A DNA stretch of 64,000 nucleotides, taken from Kitasatospora setae KM-6054 (lineage in GTDB: Bacteria > Actinomycetota > Actinomycetes > Streptomycetales > Streptomycetaceae). Positions 40,175-48,973 of the stretch are shown in pieces. How positions within the stretch are numbered: position 1 is the first letter of the stretch; the number at the start of each line of letters is the position of its first letter. The notes under the pieces were generated by a model. That model made no database searches. It had not been told where the DNA came from and saw nothing but the letters and a program-made list of their open reading frames with translations. The translations under genes and the position numbers were made by a program. The DNA is taken from NCBI RefSeq assembly GCF_000269985.1, contig NC_016109.1, forward strand, positions 4,030,001 to 4,094,000, in the 5' to 3' direction.

Positions 40175-41119
40175 ATGCGACCGCTGTACTCCGTCCCGCT
40201 CGGCATCGCCGCCACCGGCGCCGCCTGTCTCGTCTACGCCGCCGGGTACGAGGTCCGCTCGTTCCGGCTGCGCCGCGTCGAGGTCCCGGTGCTGCCCGCC
40301 GGGGCCCGCCCGATCCGGATCCTCCAGGTCTCCGACATCCACATGGTCAACGGCCAGGCCAAGAAGCAGCGCTGGCTGCACAGCCTGGCCGGCCTCCGCC
40401 CCGACCTGGTCGTCAACACCGGCGACAACCTCTCCGACCCGCTCGGCGTCCCCGCCGTCCTGGACGCCCTCGGCCCGCTGATGGACTTCCCCGGCGTCTA
40501 CGTCTTCGGCTCCAACGACTACTACGGCCCCGCCCGCAAGAGCCCCACCCGCTACCTCAAAGCCCTCCGCAGCGGCGCCCACGGCACCAACAACGCCGAC
40601 GGCAGCGGCCGCCGCGGCATCAGCGGCGCCGTCCACAACCCCTGGCAGAAACTCCGCGACGGCTTCGACCAGGCCGGCTGGCTCAACCTCAACAACGCCC
40701 GCGGCCGCCTCACCCTCGCCGGCCTCGACATCGAGTTCACCGGCCTCGACGACCCGCACATCCGCCACGACGACTACTCCGCCGTCGCCGGCGGCCCCTC
40801 CCCCGACGCCGACCTCTCCCTCGCCGTCGTCCACGCCCCCTACCTCCGCAGCCTCGACGCCTTCACCGCCGACGGCTACCCCCTCATCCTGGCCGGCCAC
40901 ACCCACGGCGGCCAGCTCTGCATCCCCTTCTACGGCGCCCTCGTCACCAACTGCGACCTCGACCCCGCCCGCGTCAAGGGCCTCTCCACCCACACCACCC
41001 CCCACCACCGCTCCTACCTCCACGTCTCCGCCGGCTGCGGCACCAACCGCTACACCCCCGTCCGCTTCGCCTGCCCCCCCGAAGCCACCCTCCTCACCCT
41101 CACACCCGCCCCACGCTGA
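40175..41119 (+). CDS. metallophosphoesterase, membrane-anchored
   Basis: 314-aa calcineurin-like phosphoesterase. A hydrophobic N-terminus (residues 5-22) is a membrane anchor. The metal motifs follow in order: VSDIHM, NTGDNLSD, GSNDYY, VVHAPY and GHTHGG. It resembles YkuE-type phosphodiesterases and Rv3683 next to PonA2. Its second half is strikingly C-rich at wobble positions. ATG 40175. It reads toward tRNA-Pro. Confidence 0.9.
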   Translation: MRPLYSVPLGIAATGAACLVYAAGYEVRSFRLRRVEVPVLPAGARPIRILQVSDIHMVNGQAKKQRWLHSLAGLRPDLVVNTGDNLSDPLGVPAVLDALGPLMDFPGVYVFGSNDYYGPARKSPTRYLKALRSGAHGTNNADGSGRRGISGAVHNPWQKLRDGFDQAGWLNLNNARGRLTLAGLDIEFTGLDDPHIRHDDYSAVAGGPSPDADLSLAVVHAPYLRSLDAFTADGYPLILAGHTHGGQLCIPFYGALVTNCDLDPARVKGLSTHTTPHHRSYLHVSAGCGTNRYTPVRFACPPEATLLTLTPAPR

Positions 41120-41160
41120 CCAGCCCCTAAACCGGATTTCGTCTCTGGCCCCACCTCCTG

Positions 41161-41166
41161 TAGAGT
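41161..41166 (+). promoter_or_regulatory. tRNA-Pro promoter -10 element
   Basis: TAGAGT at 41161-41166, 41 bases before the tRNA, is a typical Streptomyces -10. A weak -35 (TTCGTC, 41138) is 17 bases upstream. Confidence 0.45.
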
Positions 41167-41207
41167 TCTACTCGTTGCGCCGGACACGGAAGGCAACAAC
41201 GCAGGAC

Positions 41208-41281
<74 letters not shown>

Positions 41282-41683
41282 CTTCGTAAGTGCAGGTCAG
41301 GGCCGGTGTTCCTCAGGGAACACCGGCCCTGCTTGTTTCTCTCGGGAGATTCTCGGGAGAAAACCGCCGGAGAACCCCCTCCCCGGGTCTCCCCCTGAGA
41401 CTCCTACAGCCGACGGGCGTTCGTTCTGGCCGGGGCTGTCGTGGACGTGCGGATCGTCACTGGCGGTGTCGGGCGGGCGGGGCGTGCGGTTCGCGGGGGT
41501 CAGGCGGCTGGGGTGGTGGCGCTGAGGGCCGGGAGGGTGAGGGGGTGTCAGGTGGTGGGGCGTTGGGCTGTTCCGGTGAGGGGTGGGGGCCGGGGGGTGG
41601 GTTTTCGGATGCGGGGTGGGGGTGGGGGCCGGAGGGTGGAGGGGCGGGCTCCGGTGGGCGGGGCTGTGGCGAGGAGGCGGTGG
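41282..41683. other. 402-base gap after tRNA-Pro
   Basis: The first 50 bases hold the tRNA terminator. The rest contains no convincing gene; from about 41480 it is a G/T-rich, low-complexity stretch (runs of GGGTGGGGG type) leading to the permease ribosome site. A short CTCGGGAGA repeat lies at 41341-41359. Confidence 0.7.
41298..41331 (+). terminator. tRNA-Pro terminator
   Basis: Perfect 15-bp stem (41298-41312 with 41317-41331), four-base loop, followed by CTTGTTT. It is a textbook intrinsic terminator 17 bases after the tRNA. Confidence 0.9.
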
Positions 41684-43162
41684 ATGAGCGCAGCGGACGT
41701 GCCGGGGCCCGACGGGTCGGCGGTGGCGGGGGCGAGGGAGCGGGTGAAGGCGGTGGCGGCGCCCAGGATGACGTGGGTGACGCTGGCGTTGATGACGACC
41801 AGTTCGGTGGCGAGTCTGCGGTCCTCGCCGACGATGGCGGTGTACGGGCTGGCGTGCGTGTTCCTGTACGTGGTGCCGGCGATCGTGTTCCTGCTGCCGA
41901 CGGCGCTGGTCTCGGCGGAGCTGGCGTCGGGCTGGGAGGGGGGTGTGTACAACTGGGTGGCCCAGGGGCTGTCGAAGCCGCTGGGGTTCCTGGCGGTGTG
42001 GTGCCAGTTCGCGATGACGATCTTCTACTACCCGAGCCTGCTGGCGTACGTGGCGAGCACGATCGCGTACGTGGTGGATCCGAGTCTGGCCAGCAACGGC
42101 CTGTACACGGCGATCGTGATCATGGTGCTGTACTGGACGGGCGTGTGGGTGTCCTCGCGGGGGACGAACGCGGTGGCGGGCCTGGCGTCCTGGGGGCTGA
42201 TCATCGGGACGCTGATCCCGGGTGCGCTGCTGGTGGTGCTGGGGTTCGTGTTCCTCGGCCAGGGGAACGACTCGGCGGCGCCGATGACGGCGGACCACCT
42301 GCTGCCGGCCTGGACGGGGCTGGCGAGCCTGGTGCTGATCGTCAACAACTTCCTGAGCTACTCGGGCATGGAGATGAACGCGGTGCACGTCTCCTCGCTG
42401 AGGAACCCGGGCAAGGAGTTCCCGCGCTCGATGTTCCTGGCGGTCGGGATGGTGCTGCTGATCTTCATCCTGCCGGCGCTGGCGATCAGCTGGGTGGTGC
42501 CGGCCGACCAGCTGTCGCTGACGGCGGGCGTGATGCAGGCGTTCGACGCGTTCTTCCAGTACTTCCACATCGGCTGGCTGACGCCGCTGATCGCGGTGGG
42601 CCTGGTGGCGGCCTCGCTGGGCGGCATGCTGACCTGGCTGGCCGGCCCGTCGAAGGGCCTGCTGATGATCTCCCGGCAGGAGGGCTACCTGCCGCCGTCG
42701 CTGCAGAAGCTGAACAAGCACGGCATCCAGCAGAACATCCTGGTCGCGCAGGGCGTGGTGACCACGGTGATCGCGCTGATGTACGCGCTGATCCCGGACG
42801 TCTCCAGCGTGTACTGGATCTTCTCGGTGATCACCACGCAGGTGTACCTGATCGTCTACCTGCTGATGTTCGCGGCGGCGATCAGGCTGCGCCGGACCCA
42901 GCCGGACCACCCGCGCGGCTACCGCGCCCCGGCGCTGGTGCTGCTGTGCGTGGTGGGCCTGCTGGCGTCGGCGGCCGCGATGGTGATCGGGTTCGTGCCG
43001 TCCTCGCAGTTCGGCGGGGGCAGCGTCTGGTCGTACATCGGGATCGTCGGCGGTGGCCTGCTGCTGCTCGGCGTGATCATCCCGTTCGCCTTCCTCAAGG
43101 CCAGCAAGCCGGAGTGGCGTGATCCGGCCGCCGCGGCCGCCGTCGAGGAGGGAACGGCATGA
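41684..43162 (+). CDS. APC amino acid permease (antiporter-like)
   Basis: 492-aa transporter with about twelve membrane segments. The N-terminus reads RMTWVTLALMTTSSVASLRS, and segment 1-2 sequence plus NNFLSYSGMEMNAVHVSSL are typical of the glutamate:GABA-antiporter branch of APC. ATG 41684 has GAGGAGG upstream. Its stop overlaps the start of a small membrane protein by four bases. The downstream peptidases suggest uptake or exchange of amino acids or dipeptides. Confidence 0.85.
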   Translation: MSAADVPGPDGSAVAGARERVKAVAAPRMTWVTLALMTTSSVASLRSSPTMAVYGLACVFLYVVPAIVFLLPTALVSAELASGWEGGVYNWVAQGLSKPLGFLAVWCQFAMTIFYYPSLLAYVASTIAYVVDPSLASNGLYTAIVIMVLYWTGVWVSSRGTNAVAGLASWGLIIGTLIPGALLVVLGFVFLGQGNDSAAPMTADHLLPAWTGLASLVLIVNNFLSYSGMEMNAVHVSSLRNPGKEFPRSMFLAVGMVLLIFILPALAISWVVPADQLSLTAGVMQAFDAFFQYFHIGWLTPLIAVGLVAASLGGMLTWLAGPSKGLLMISRQEGYLPPSLQKLNKHGIQQNILVAQGVVTTVIALMYALIPDVSSVYWIFSVITTQVYLIVYLLMFAAAIRLRRTQPDHPRGYRAPALVLLCVVGLLASAAAMVIGFVPSSQFGGGSVWSYIGIVGGGLLLLGVIIPFAFLKASKPEWRDPAAAAAVEEGTA

Positions 43163-43593
43163 GCACCCAGATGGCCTCCCAGCACAAGTGGATCTACGTC
43201 GGCGCGATCGTGGTGCTGGTCGCGATGGCGGTGGTCGGCCTGCTGACGTTCACCCAGCAGCACGCCACCAACGAGTCGTTCCGGAAGGCCGACGAGCTGA
43301 TCGGGAAGCTGCGGGACAACGGCTACCCGACGCCGGACCGGGAGCAGGTCGCCCGGACGCTGGGGACGGACGGCGGGGCGGTCTGCGAGGACCCGGCCAG
43401 CGCGCTGAAGACCGGCCTGCAGCGGGTGCAGATGTCCAACGGGGCGGCCGGCCCCGGGCAGCGGCCGGTGATCGTGCCGGAGCGGGTGGTGCAGGGGGAG
43501 GCGCTGATCCTGCAGGTCTACTGCCCGGACCAGCTGGACGACTACCGCGAGCAGATCGAGGACATCAAGACCGGTGACACGGTGAAGAACTGA
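43159..43593 (+). CDS. small membrane-anchored protein, unknown
   Basis: 144-aa protein with one N-terminal membrane helix (residues 12-33) and a soluble outer domain. The outer domain holds two cysteines (CEDP and VYCPDQL) that could form a disulfide. I do not recognise the family. It overlaps the permease stop by four bases and the M20 peptidase start by one, so it belongs to the same operon and may be an accessory subunit of the permease. Confidence 0.75.
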   Translation: MSTQMASQHKWIYVGAIVVLVAMAVVGLLTFTQQHATNESFRKADELIGKLRDNGYPTPDREQVARTLGTDGGAVCEDPASALKTGLQRVQMSNGAAGPGQRPVIVPERVVQGEALILQVYCPDQLDDYREQIEDIKTGDTVKN

Positions 43594-44975
43594 TGGGAAG
43601 CGAGCGAGAACCGATGACCGCCGACAGCGAACTCGCCGCCCGCGTGGCGGCGTTGATGCCCCGCGCGCAGCAGGACCTGGCCGAGCTGGTCGCCATCCCC
43701 TCGGTCGCCGACCCCCGGCAGCAGCCGCCGGAGAAGTGCCGCGAGGCCGCCGAGTGGGTGGCCGCCGCGTTCACCGGCGCCGGCCTGCGGGACGTCCGGC
43801 TGGCGGAGACCCCGGACGGCAGCCACGCCGTCCTCGGGCACCGCCCGGCGCCGCCCGGCGCGCCGACCGTGCTGCTGTACTGCCACTACGACGTGCAGCC
43901 GCCGCTGGACGACGACGCCTGGACCACGCCCCCGTTCGAGCTGACCGAGCGGGACGGGCGCTGGTACGGGCGCGGCACGGCGGACTGCAAGGGCAACATC
44001 GTCATGCACCTCACCGCGCTGCGGGCGCTCGGCGACGACCTGCCGGTCGGGATCAAGCTGGTCGCCGAGGGCTCGGAGGAGCAGGGCACCGGCGGCCTGG
44101 AGGAGTACGTCCCGCAGCACCCCGAGGACCTGCACGCGGACGTGCTGCTGGTCTGCGACACCGGCAACGCCGCCGTCGGGGTGCCGACCGCGACGACCTC
44201 GCTGCGCGGCCTGGCGAACGTCGTGGTGACGGTGCGGACGCTCGACTCGGACATGCACTCCGGCATGTTCGGCGGCCCCGCCCCGGACGCGCTGGCCGCG
44301 CTGGTCCGGATCCTCGACTCGCTGCGCGACGCCGACGGCGGGACCAGGATCGAGGGCCTGGAGAACGGCGGCAGCTGGGACGGCGTCGGCTACGACGAGC
44401 GGCAGTTCCGGACCGACGCGGGCGTGCTGGACGGCGTGAAGCTGACCGGCTCCGGGACGGTCGCGGACCGGCTGTGGGCCCGCCCGGCCGTGACGGTGCT
44501 GGGCATCGACTGCGCGCCGGTGGTCGGCTCGGCCGCCGCGATCCCCGGCAGCGCCCGGGCCCGGGTCAGCCTGCGGGTGCCGCCCGGGATGGACCCCGGC
44601 GCCGCGCAGGACGCGCTGACCGCGCACCTGGTGGCGGCGGCGCCGTGGGGCGCCCGGGTCACCGTGGAGCCGGAGTCGAAGGGCTCGCCGTTCCAGGCCG
44701 CCACCGACGGCCGGGCGTACGCGGCGCTCGACGCGGCCGCCCGGGAGGTCTACGGCAAGCCGCTGTCCTTCCTCGGGCAGGGCGGGTCGATCCCGCTGTG
44801 CAACGTGCTGGCGGCGCAGTACCCCGAGTCGGAGATCATCCTGATGGGCGTGGAGGAGCCGCGCTGCCTGATCCACGCGCCGAACGAGAGCGTGGACCCG
44901 TCCGAGATCGAGCACATGGCCACCGTGGAGGCGCTGTTCCTGCGCCACTACGCGGCCGCCGCCCGGCAGAGCTGA
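43593..44975 (+). CDS. M20-family dipeptidase/peptidase
   Basis: 460-aa zinc metallopeptidase. Metal and catalytic motifs are LLYCHYDVQPP, GRGTADCKGN, EGSEEQGTGG and CDTGNA; the dimerisation lid and QGGSIP follow. Typical of carnosinase-like dipeptidases acting in the cytoplasm. ATG 43593 overlaps the previous stop (TGATG); ATG 43614 is an alternative without a better site. Second enzyme of the operon before the M24 peptidase. Confidence 0.9.
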   Translation: MGSEREPMTADSELAARVAALMPRAQQDLAELVAIPSVADPRQQPPEKCREAAEWVAAAFTGAGLRDVRLAETPDGSHAVLGHRPAPPGAPTVLLYCHYDVQPPLDDDAWTTPPFELTERDGRWYGRGTADCKGNIVMHLTALRALGDDLPVGIKLVAEGSEEQGTGGLEEYVPQHPEDLHADVLLVCDTGNAAVGVPTATTSLRGLANVVVTVRTLDSDMHSGMFGGPAPDALAALVRILDSLRDADGGTRIEGLENGGSWDGVGYDERQFRTDAGVLDGVKLTGSGTVADRLWARPAVTVLGIDCAPVVGSAAAIPGSARARVSLRVPPGMDPGAAQDALTAHLVAAAPWGARVTVEPESKGSPFQAATDGRAYAALDAAAREVYGKPLSFLGQGGSIPLCNVLAAQYPESEIILMGVEEPRCLIHAPNESVDPSEIEHMATVEALFLRHYAAAARQS

Positions 44976-44993
44976 CCGCGAGAGAGGGAGCGC

Positions 44994-46112
44994 ATGCCCG
45001 CGCCGTTCACCACCGCCGACTTCCAGGCCCGGATGGCCCGCGCCGCGACCGCCGCCGCGGACGCCGGACTGGCCGGACTGGTCGTCACCCCCGGCCCCGA
45101 CCTGACCTACCTGACCGGCTACCAGCCGACCGCGACGACCGAGCGGCTGACCGCCCTGGTGATCGCGGCCGGCGTCGAACCGGTCTTGCTGGTACCGAAG
45201 TTGGAGCGCCCCGACGCCGAGCGGGCGCCGGGCGCGGAGGCCGTCCGGATGGCCGACTGGACGGACGGCACCGACCCGTACGGGGTGCTCGCGCCGCACC
45301 TGGACGCCGACGGCCGGTACGGGATCTCCGACAACGCCTGGGCGATGCACCTGCTCGGGCTGCAGCGGACGCTGCCGGGCAGCTCGTACGCGGCGCTGAC
45401 CTCGGCGCTGCCGATGCTGCGGGCGGTGAAGGACCACGACGAGCTGGAGCGGCTGGCCGCGGCCGGCGCGGCGGCCGACCTGGCGTACGGGGAGATCCTC
45501 GGCGCCGCCTTCGCCGGGCGGACCGAGAACCAGGTGGCCGCCGACCTGGCCGCGCTGCTCATCGAGCACGGGCACAGCCAGGTCGACTTCACCGTGGTCG
45601 GCTCCGGTCCGAACGGGGCCAACCCGCACCACGAGGCCGGGGAGCGGGTGATCCAGCCCGGCGACACCGTGGTGCTGGACTTCGGCGGGCTGAAGGACGG
45701 CTACGGCTCCGACACCACCCGCACCGTGTTCGTCGGCACCGAGCCGCCCGCGGAGGTGCTCGCCGTCCACGACCTGGTGCGGCGCGCCCAGCAGGCCGCG
45801 TTCGACGCCGTCGCGCCCGGGGTGACCTGCCAGGACATCGACCGGGTCGCCCGGAAGGTGATCACCGACGGCGGGTACGGCGAGTACTTCATCCACCGGG
45901 TCGGCCACGGCATCGGGCTCACCACCCACGAGCCGCCGTACATGGTCGAGGGCGAGACCCAGCCGCTGGTGCCCGGGATGTGCTTCTCGATCGAGCCGGG
46001 GATCTACCTGCCGGGGCGGTTCGGCGTCCGGATCGAGGACATCGTGACGGTCACCGAGGACGGCGGGCTGCGGTTCAACGGGACGCCGCACGAACTGGCC
46101 TTCGTGAACTAG
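44994..46112 (+). CDS. M24-family Xaa-Pro dipeptidase/aminopeptidase
   Basis: 372-aa peptidase that splits X-Pro bonds. A creatinase-type N-terminal domain precedes the metal site: LDFGGLKDGYGSDTTRT (two Asp), HRVGHGIGLTTHEPP (His), EPGIYLP (Glu) and VRIEDIV (Glu). ATG 44994 follows GAGGGAG. Nineteen bases after the M20 gene. Together they could degrade proline-containing peptides taken up by the permease. Confidence 0.92.
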   Translation: MPAPFTTADFQARMARAATAAADAGLAGLVVTPGPDLTYLTGYQPTATTERLTALVIAAGVEPVLLVPKLERPDAERAPGAEAVRMADWTDGTDPYGVLAPHLDADGRYGISDNAWAMHLLGLQRTLPGSSYAALTSALPMLRAVKDHDELERLAAAGAAADLAYGEILGAAFAGRTENQVAADLAALLIEHGHSQVDFTVVGSGPNGANPHHEAGERVIQPGDTVVLDFGGLKDGYGSDTTRTVFVGTEPPAEVLAVHDLVRRAQQAAFDAVAPGVTCQDIDRVARKVITDGGYGEYFIHRVGHGIGLTTHEPPYMVEGETQPLVPGMCFSIEPGIYLPGRFGVRIEDIVTVTEDGGLRFNGTPHELAFVN

Positions 46113-46125
46113 CGGAACGGGACGG

Positions 46126-46156
46126 GAGGGGCCGCCGGTGCCGCCGGCGGCCCCTC
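46126..46156. terminator. hairpin, M24 / LysR
   Basis: Perfect 13-bp stem (46126-46138 with 46144-46156), five-base loop, between convergent genes. Confidence 0.8.
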
Positions 46157-46157
46157 G

Positions 46158-47039
46158 TCACTCCCCGAGCCGGAAGGACCGGCGCAGGGCCGCGAGCAGG
46201 GCGCGCAGGGCCGGGGGCGGGGACGGGCGGTTGACCAGGGCGAGCAGGGCCGGGGTGGTCAGGCCGGCGACCGGGACGGCGGTGAGCGCCGGGAAGGACC
46301 CGGCCATCGAGCGGCTGAGCACGGCGACGCCGAGGCCGCGGGCGGCCAGGTCGGCGAGCGCGGAGGCGGCGCCGGCCTCCAGGGCGATCCGCGGGGTGAG
46401 GCCGTGGGCGGCGCAGTCGCGGTCCAGGACGGCGCGCAGGCCGGTGCCGCGCGGCATGCAGACCAGCGGGTGGGCGAGCAGGTCGGCGAGCGCCGGGGCC
46501 GGGACGTCCAGCAGCGGGTGGCCGGGCGGGACGGCGGCGACCACGGGTTCGCTGACCACTACGTGCGCGTCCAGCCCTTCGGGGGCGGGGGCCGGGCGGC
46601 CGATCAGCGCGAGGTCGAGGGCGCCGGTCCGGACGGCCTCGGTGAGGTGCTCGGAGTCGTCCTCCAGCAGGGTGAGTTCGACGCCCGGGTGGGCCCGGTG
46701 GAAGGCCGCCAGCCCGTCGAACAGCGGGGTCAGGGTGCAGCCGGCGACCATGCCCAGGCGCAGGCTGCCGCGCACCAGGTCGGTGACCTCGCCGACCGCC
46801 TGCCCGACCGCGCGGGCGGCGGCCAGCGCCTGCCTGGCATGCTCCAGGGCGGCCTTCCCGGCGACCGTGAGGGTCACCGCGCGGGCCGAGCGGTCGAACA
46901 GCTCGGCGCCCAACTCCCGTTCCAGCTGCCGGATCTGGGCGCTCACCCCGGACTGGCTGATGTGCACCCGCTCGGCGGCGCGGGTGAAGCCGCGCTCCTC
47001 GGCGACCGCGACGAAGTACTCCAGCTGCCTCAGCTCCAT
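46158..47039 (-). CDS. LysR-family transcriptional regulator
   Basis: 293-aa LysR regulator. The N-terminal helix-turn-helix has MELRQLEYFVAVAEE and VHISQSGVSAQIRQLEREL; an effector-binding domain follows. ATG 47039 is chosen as the family start. It is divergent from a SnoaL-like gene, and a T-N11-A box lies between. Effector unknown. Confidence 0.92.
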   Translation of the reverse strand: MELRQLEYFVAVAEERGFTRAAERVHISQSGVSAQIRQLERELGAELFDRSARAVTLTVAGKAALEHARQALAAARAVGQAVGEVTDLVRGSLRLGMVAGCTLTPLFDGLAAFHRAHPGVELTLLEDDSEHLTEAVRTGALDLALIGRPAPAPEGLDAHVVVSEPVVAAVPPGHPLLDVPAPALADLLAHPLVCMPRGTGLRAVLDRDCAAHGLTPRIALEAGAASALADLAARGLGVAVLSRSMAGSFPALTAVPVAGLTTPALLALVNRPSPPPALRALLAALRRSFRLGE

Positions 47040-47064
47040 GACTCCTGATTCTAGTTCGGAGCAG

Positions 47065-47079
47065 ATCCAGCTGTTGGAT
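47065..47079. promoter_or_regulatory. LysR box (T-N11-A)
   Basis: ATCCA-GCTGT-TGGAT: perfect 5-bp arms with T-N11-A layout in the LysR/SnoaL divergent promoter. Confidence 0.65.
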
Positions 47080-47136
47080 TTCTGGGAGGGAGAGGAGGAG
47101 GCTGGAGGCACGGCACGGCACGACGAGGAGGCAGCG

Positions 47137-47508
47137 GTGAGCGAGTACGAGAAGGCGATGCGGCCCGAGGACCTGACCCGGCTGTTCGTGGAGCGCTCCA
47201 ACGCGGGCGACGCCGCCGGCGTCGCCGCGCTGTACGAGGAGCACGCGGTGATGGCCTACCCGCCGGGGCAGTTCACGGTCGGACGGGCCGCGATCCAGGA
47301 GCTGTGGGCCCGGGTGCTGGAGCACCGGCCGCAGTTCGCCCCCGAGCCGCCGCTGCCCACCCTGGCCGCCGACGGCATCGCGCTGACCGCCACCCCGCCG
47401 AAGGACGGCAGCGGAGCCCGCGCCCAGGTGGTGCGGCAGCAGCCGGACGGCAGCTGGCTGCGGCTGCTGGACCAGCCGGAGTTCCAACGCCCGGGCGGCG
47501 CCGGCTGA
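47137..47508 (+). CDS. SnoaL-like / NTF2-fold protein
   Basis: 123-aa protein with RPEDLTRLFVERSNAGDAAG then VAALYEEHAVMAYPPG and the C-terminal WLRLLDQPEF, a SnoaL/DUF4440-type ketosteroid-isomerase-like fold. The pocket probably binds a small molecule. GTG 47137 follows GAGGAGG. It is divergent from the LysR gene and likely its target. Confidence 0.82.
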   Translation: MSEYEKAMRPEDLTRLFVERSNAGDAAGVAALYEEHAVMAYPPGQFTVGRAAIQELWARVLEHRPQFAPEPPLPTLAADGIALTATPPKDGSGARAQVVRQQPDGSWLRLLDQPEFQRPGGAG

Positions 47509-47717
47509 AACGCCGGGGCCGGAGCCGCCTCGACCCCGGCGTCCCACCGTCCGGCCGGGCCGAACTCGACCGGCCGGAACGGACCGCGGCCGGCCTCGGC
47601 GAAGCCGGGCGGGCCCGTGCGGAACCGTGACACTTCCGCGGGCCCCGGGGCGAAACCCGGGCGGGCCTCGGTGCGTGTACCCCTTTCGGAAGATCGAGTA
47701 CAGAGGGGGCGGCCGTC

Positions 47718-48914
47718 GTGCGACGGATGTCGATGGTGGGCGCGGCGCTGGGCGGGACGCTGCTGCTGGCCGCGTGCGGTGCGGGCGGCGGCGGGGACCG
47801 CGCCCAGCCGCAGCGGCCGGGCGGGGAGGGCGCCGCCCCGGCGGCGCGGGCCTCGGCCGCCGTGCTCTCGATCGAGCCCGGGGACGGCGCGAAGGACGTG
47901 GCGCCCGGCGCGGTGAAGGTCTCGGCGGCCACCGGGCGGCTGACCGGCGTCACCGTCACCGGCCCGGACGGCAAGCCGGTGGAGGGCACCATCGCCGCCG
48001 ACCGGCTCAGCTGGACCCCGGCCGCGGGCGGCCTCGCGGTCGGCACGACGTACCGGGTGGACGCCGAGGCCGCCGACGCCGACGGCGTGGCCACCACCGC
48101 CGGCAGCACCTTCAGCACCCTCGTCCCGAAGCGGACCGTCAAGGTCGAGGACAACGTGGTGACCGGCCGGGACTTCGGCGTCGGCATGATCGTCTCGGTG
48201 GACTTCGGCGGCCTGAAGGTCAGGAACAAGGAGGCCGTCGAGCGCGCCATCGTGGTCGAGACCTCGGACGGCACCGAGGTCAGGGGCCACTGGTTCGACG
48301 GCGACACCCGGCTCGACCTGCGCCCCGCCGAGTACTGGAAGCCCGGCACCACCGTGCGGGTCCACCTGCGCACCAGGAGCGTCGAGCTGGCGCCCGGCGT
48401 GTACGGCGCGACCGAGCGCGACGAGCACTTCACCATCGCCCGCTCCCGGATCAGCGAGGTCGACGCCCGCACCCACCAGATGGTGGTCAAGGAGGACGGC
48501 AAGCCCGACCAGACCGTCCCGATCGTCGCCGGCACCGACCTGAACCCGTCCTGGAACGGCACCATGGTCATCTCGGCCAAGAGCCGGATGGAGAAGATGA
48601 CCTCCGAGGGCCAGACCAACCTCAACGGCCCCGGCTACGAGGCACTGGAGCCGCACGCGATGCGGCTGACCAGCTCCGGCACCTACCTGCACGGCAACCC
48701 GCAGGCCCGCGGCGTCGCCGGGCGGGCCAACATCAGCCACGGCTGCGTCGGCCTCCCCGACACTCCCGAGGGCGACGACAACTCGCCGGCCGGGCAGGTC
48801 TACAACGCCTCGAAGGTCGGCGACGTGGTGATCATCCGGAACTCGGTCAAGAAGGAGCCGCTCGACCCGGCCAACGGCCTGAGCGGCTGGAACACCCCCT
48901 GGTCGCAGTGGTGA
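47718..48914 (+). CDS. L,D-transpeptidase lipoprotein
   Basis: 398-aa cell-wall enzyme that makes 3-3 cross-links in peptidoglycan. An N-terminal lipoprotein signal (LLLAAC, Cys at about 17) is followed by two Ig-like domains and a YkuD catalytic domain with the catalytic Cys in ISHGCVGLPD and an upstream His in GTYLHGN. This is the LdtMt2-like arrangement. GTG 47718 or ATG 47727 could start it. It converges on the GlxA gene through tandem hairpins. Confidence 0.92.
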   Translation: MRRMSMVGAALGGTLLLAACGAGGGGDRAQPQRPGGEGAAPAARASAAVLSIEPGDGAKDVAPGAVKVSAATGRLTGVTVTGPDGKPVEGTIAADRLSWTPAAGGLAVGTTYRVDAEAADADGVATTAGSTFSTLVPKRTVKVEDNVVTGRDFGVGMIVSVDFGGLKVRNKEAVERAIVVETSDGTEVRGHWFDGDTRLDLRPAEYWKPGTTVRVHLRTRSVELAPGVYGATERDEHFTIARSRISEVDARTHQMVVKEDGKPDQTVPIVAGTDLNPSWNGTMVISAKSRMEKMTSEGQTNLNGPGYEALEPHAMRLTSSGTYLHGNPQARGVAGRANISHGCVGLPDTPEGDDNSPAGQVYNASKVGDVVIIRNSVKKEPLDPANGLSGWNTPWSQW

Positions 48915-48927
48915 CGGGGGCTTGAGC

Positions 48928-48973
48928 GCGGACCCGCCTCAGCGGGTGCGGCGGACCCGTCTCAGCGGGTGCG
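48928..48973. terminator. tandem 23-bp hairpin repeats
   Basis: Two 23-base units (48928 and 48951) differ at one base. Each forms a small hairpin (ACCCGC-CTCA-GCGGGT). They lie between convergent genes and include the end and stop codon of the GlxA-type gene. Confidence 0.7.
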
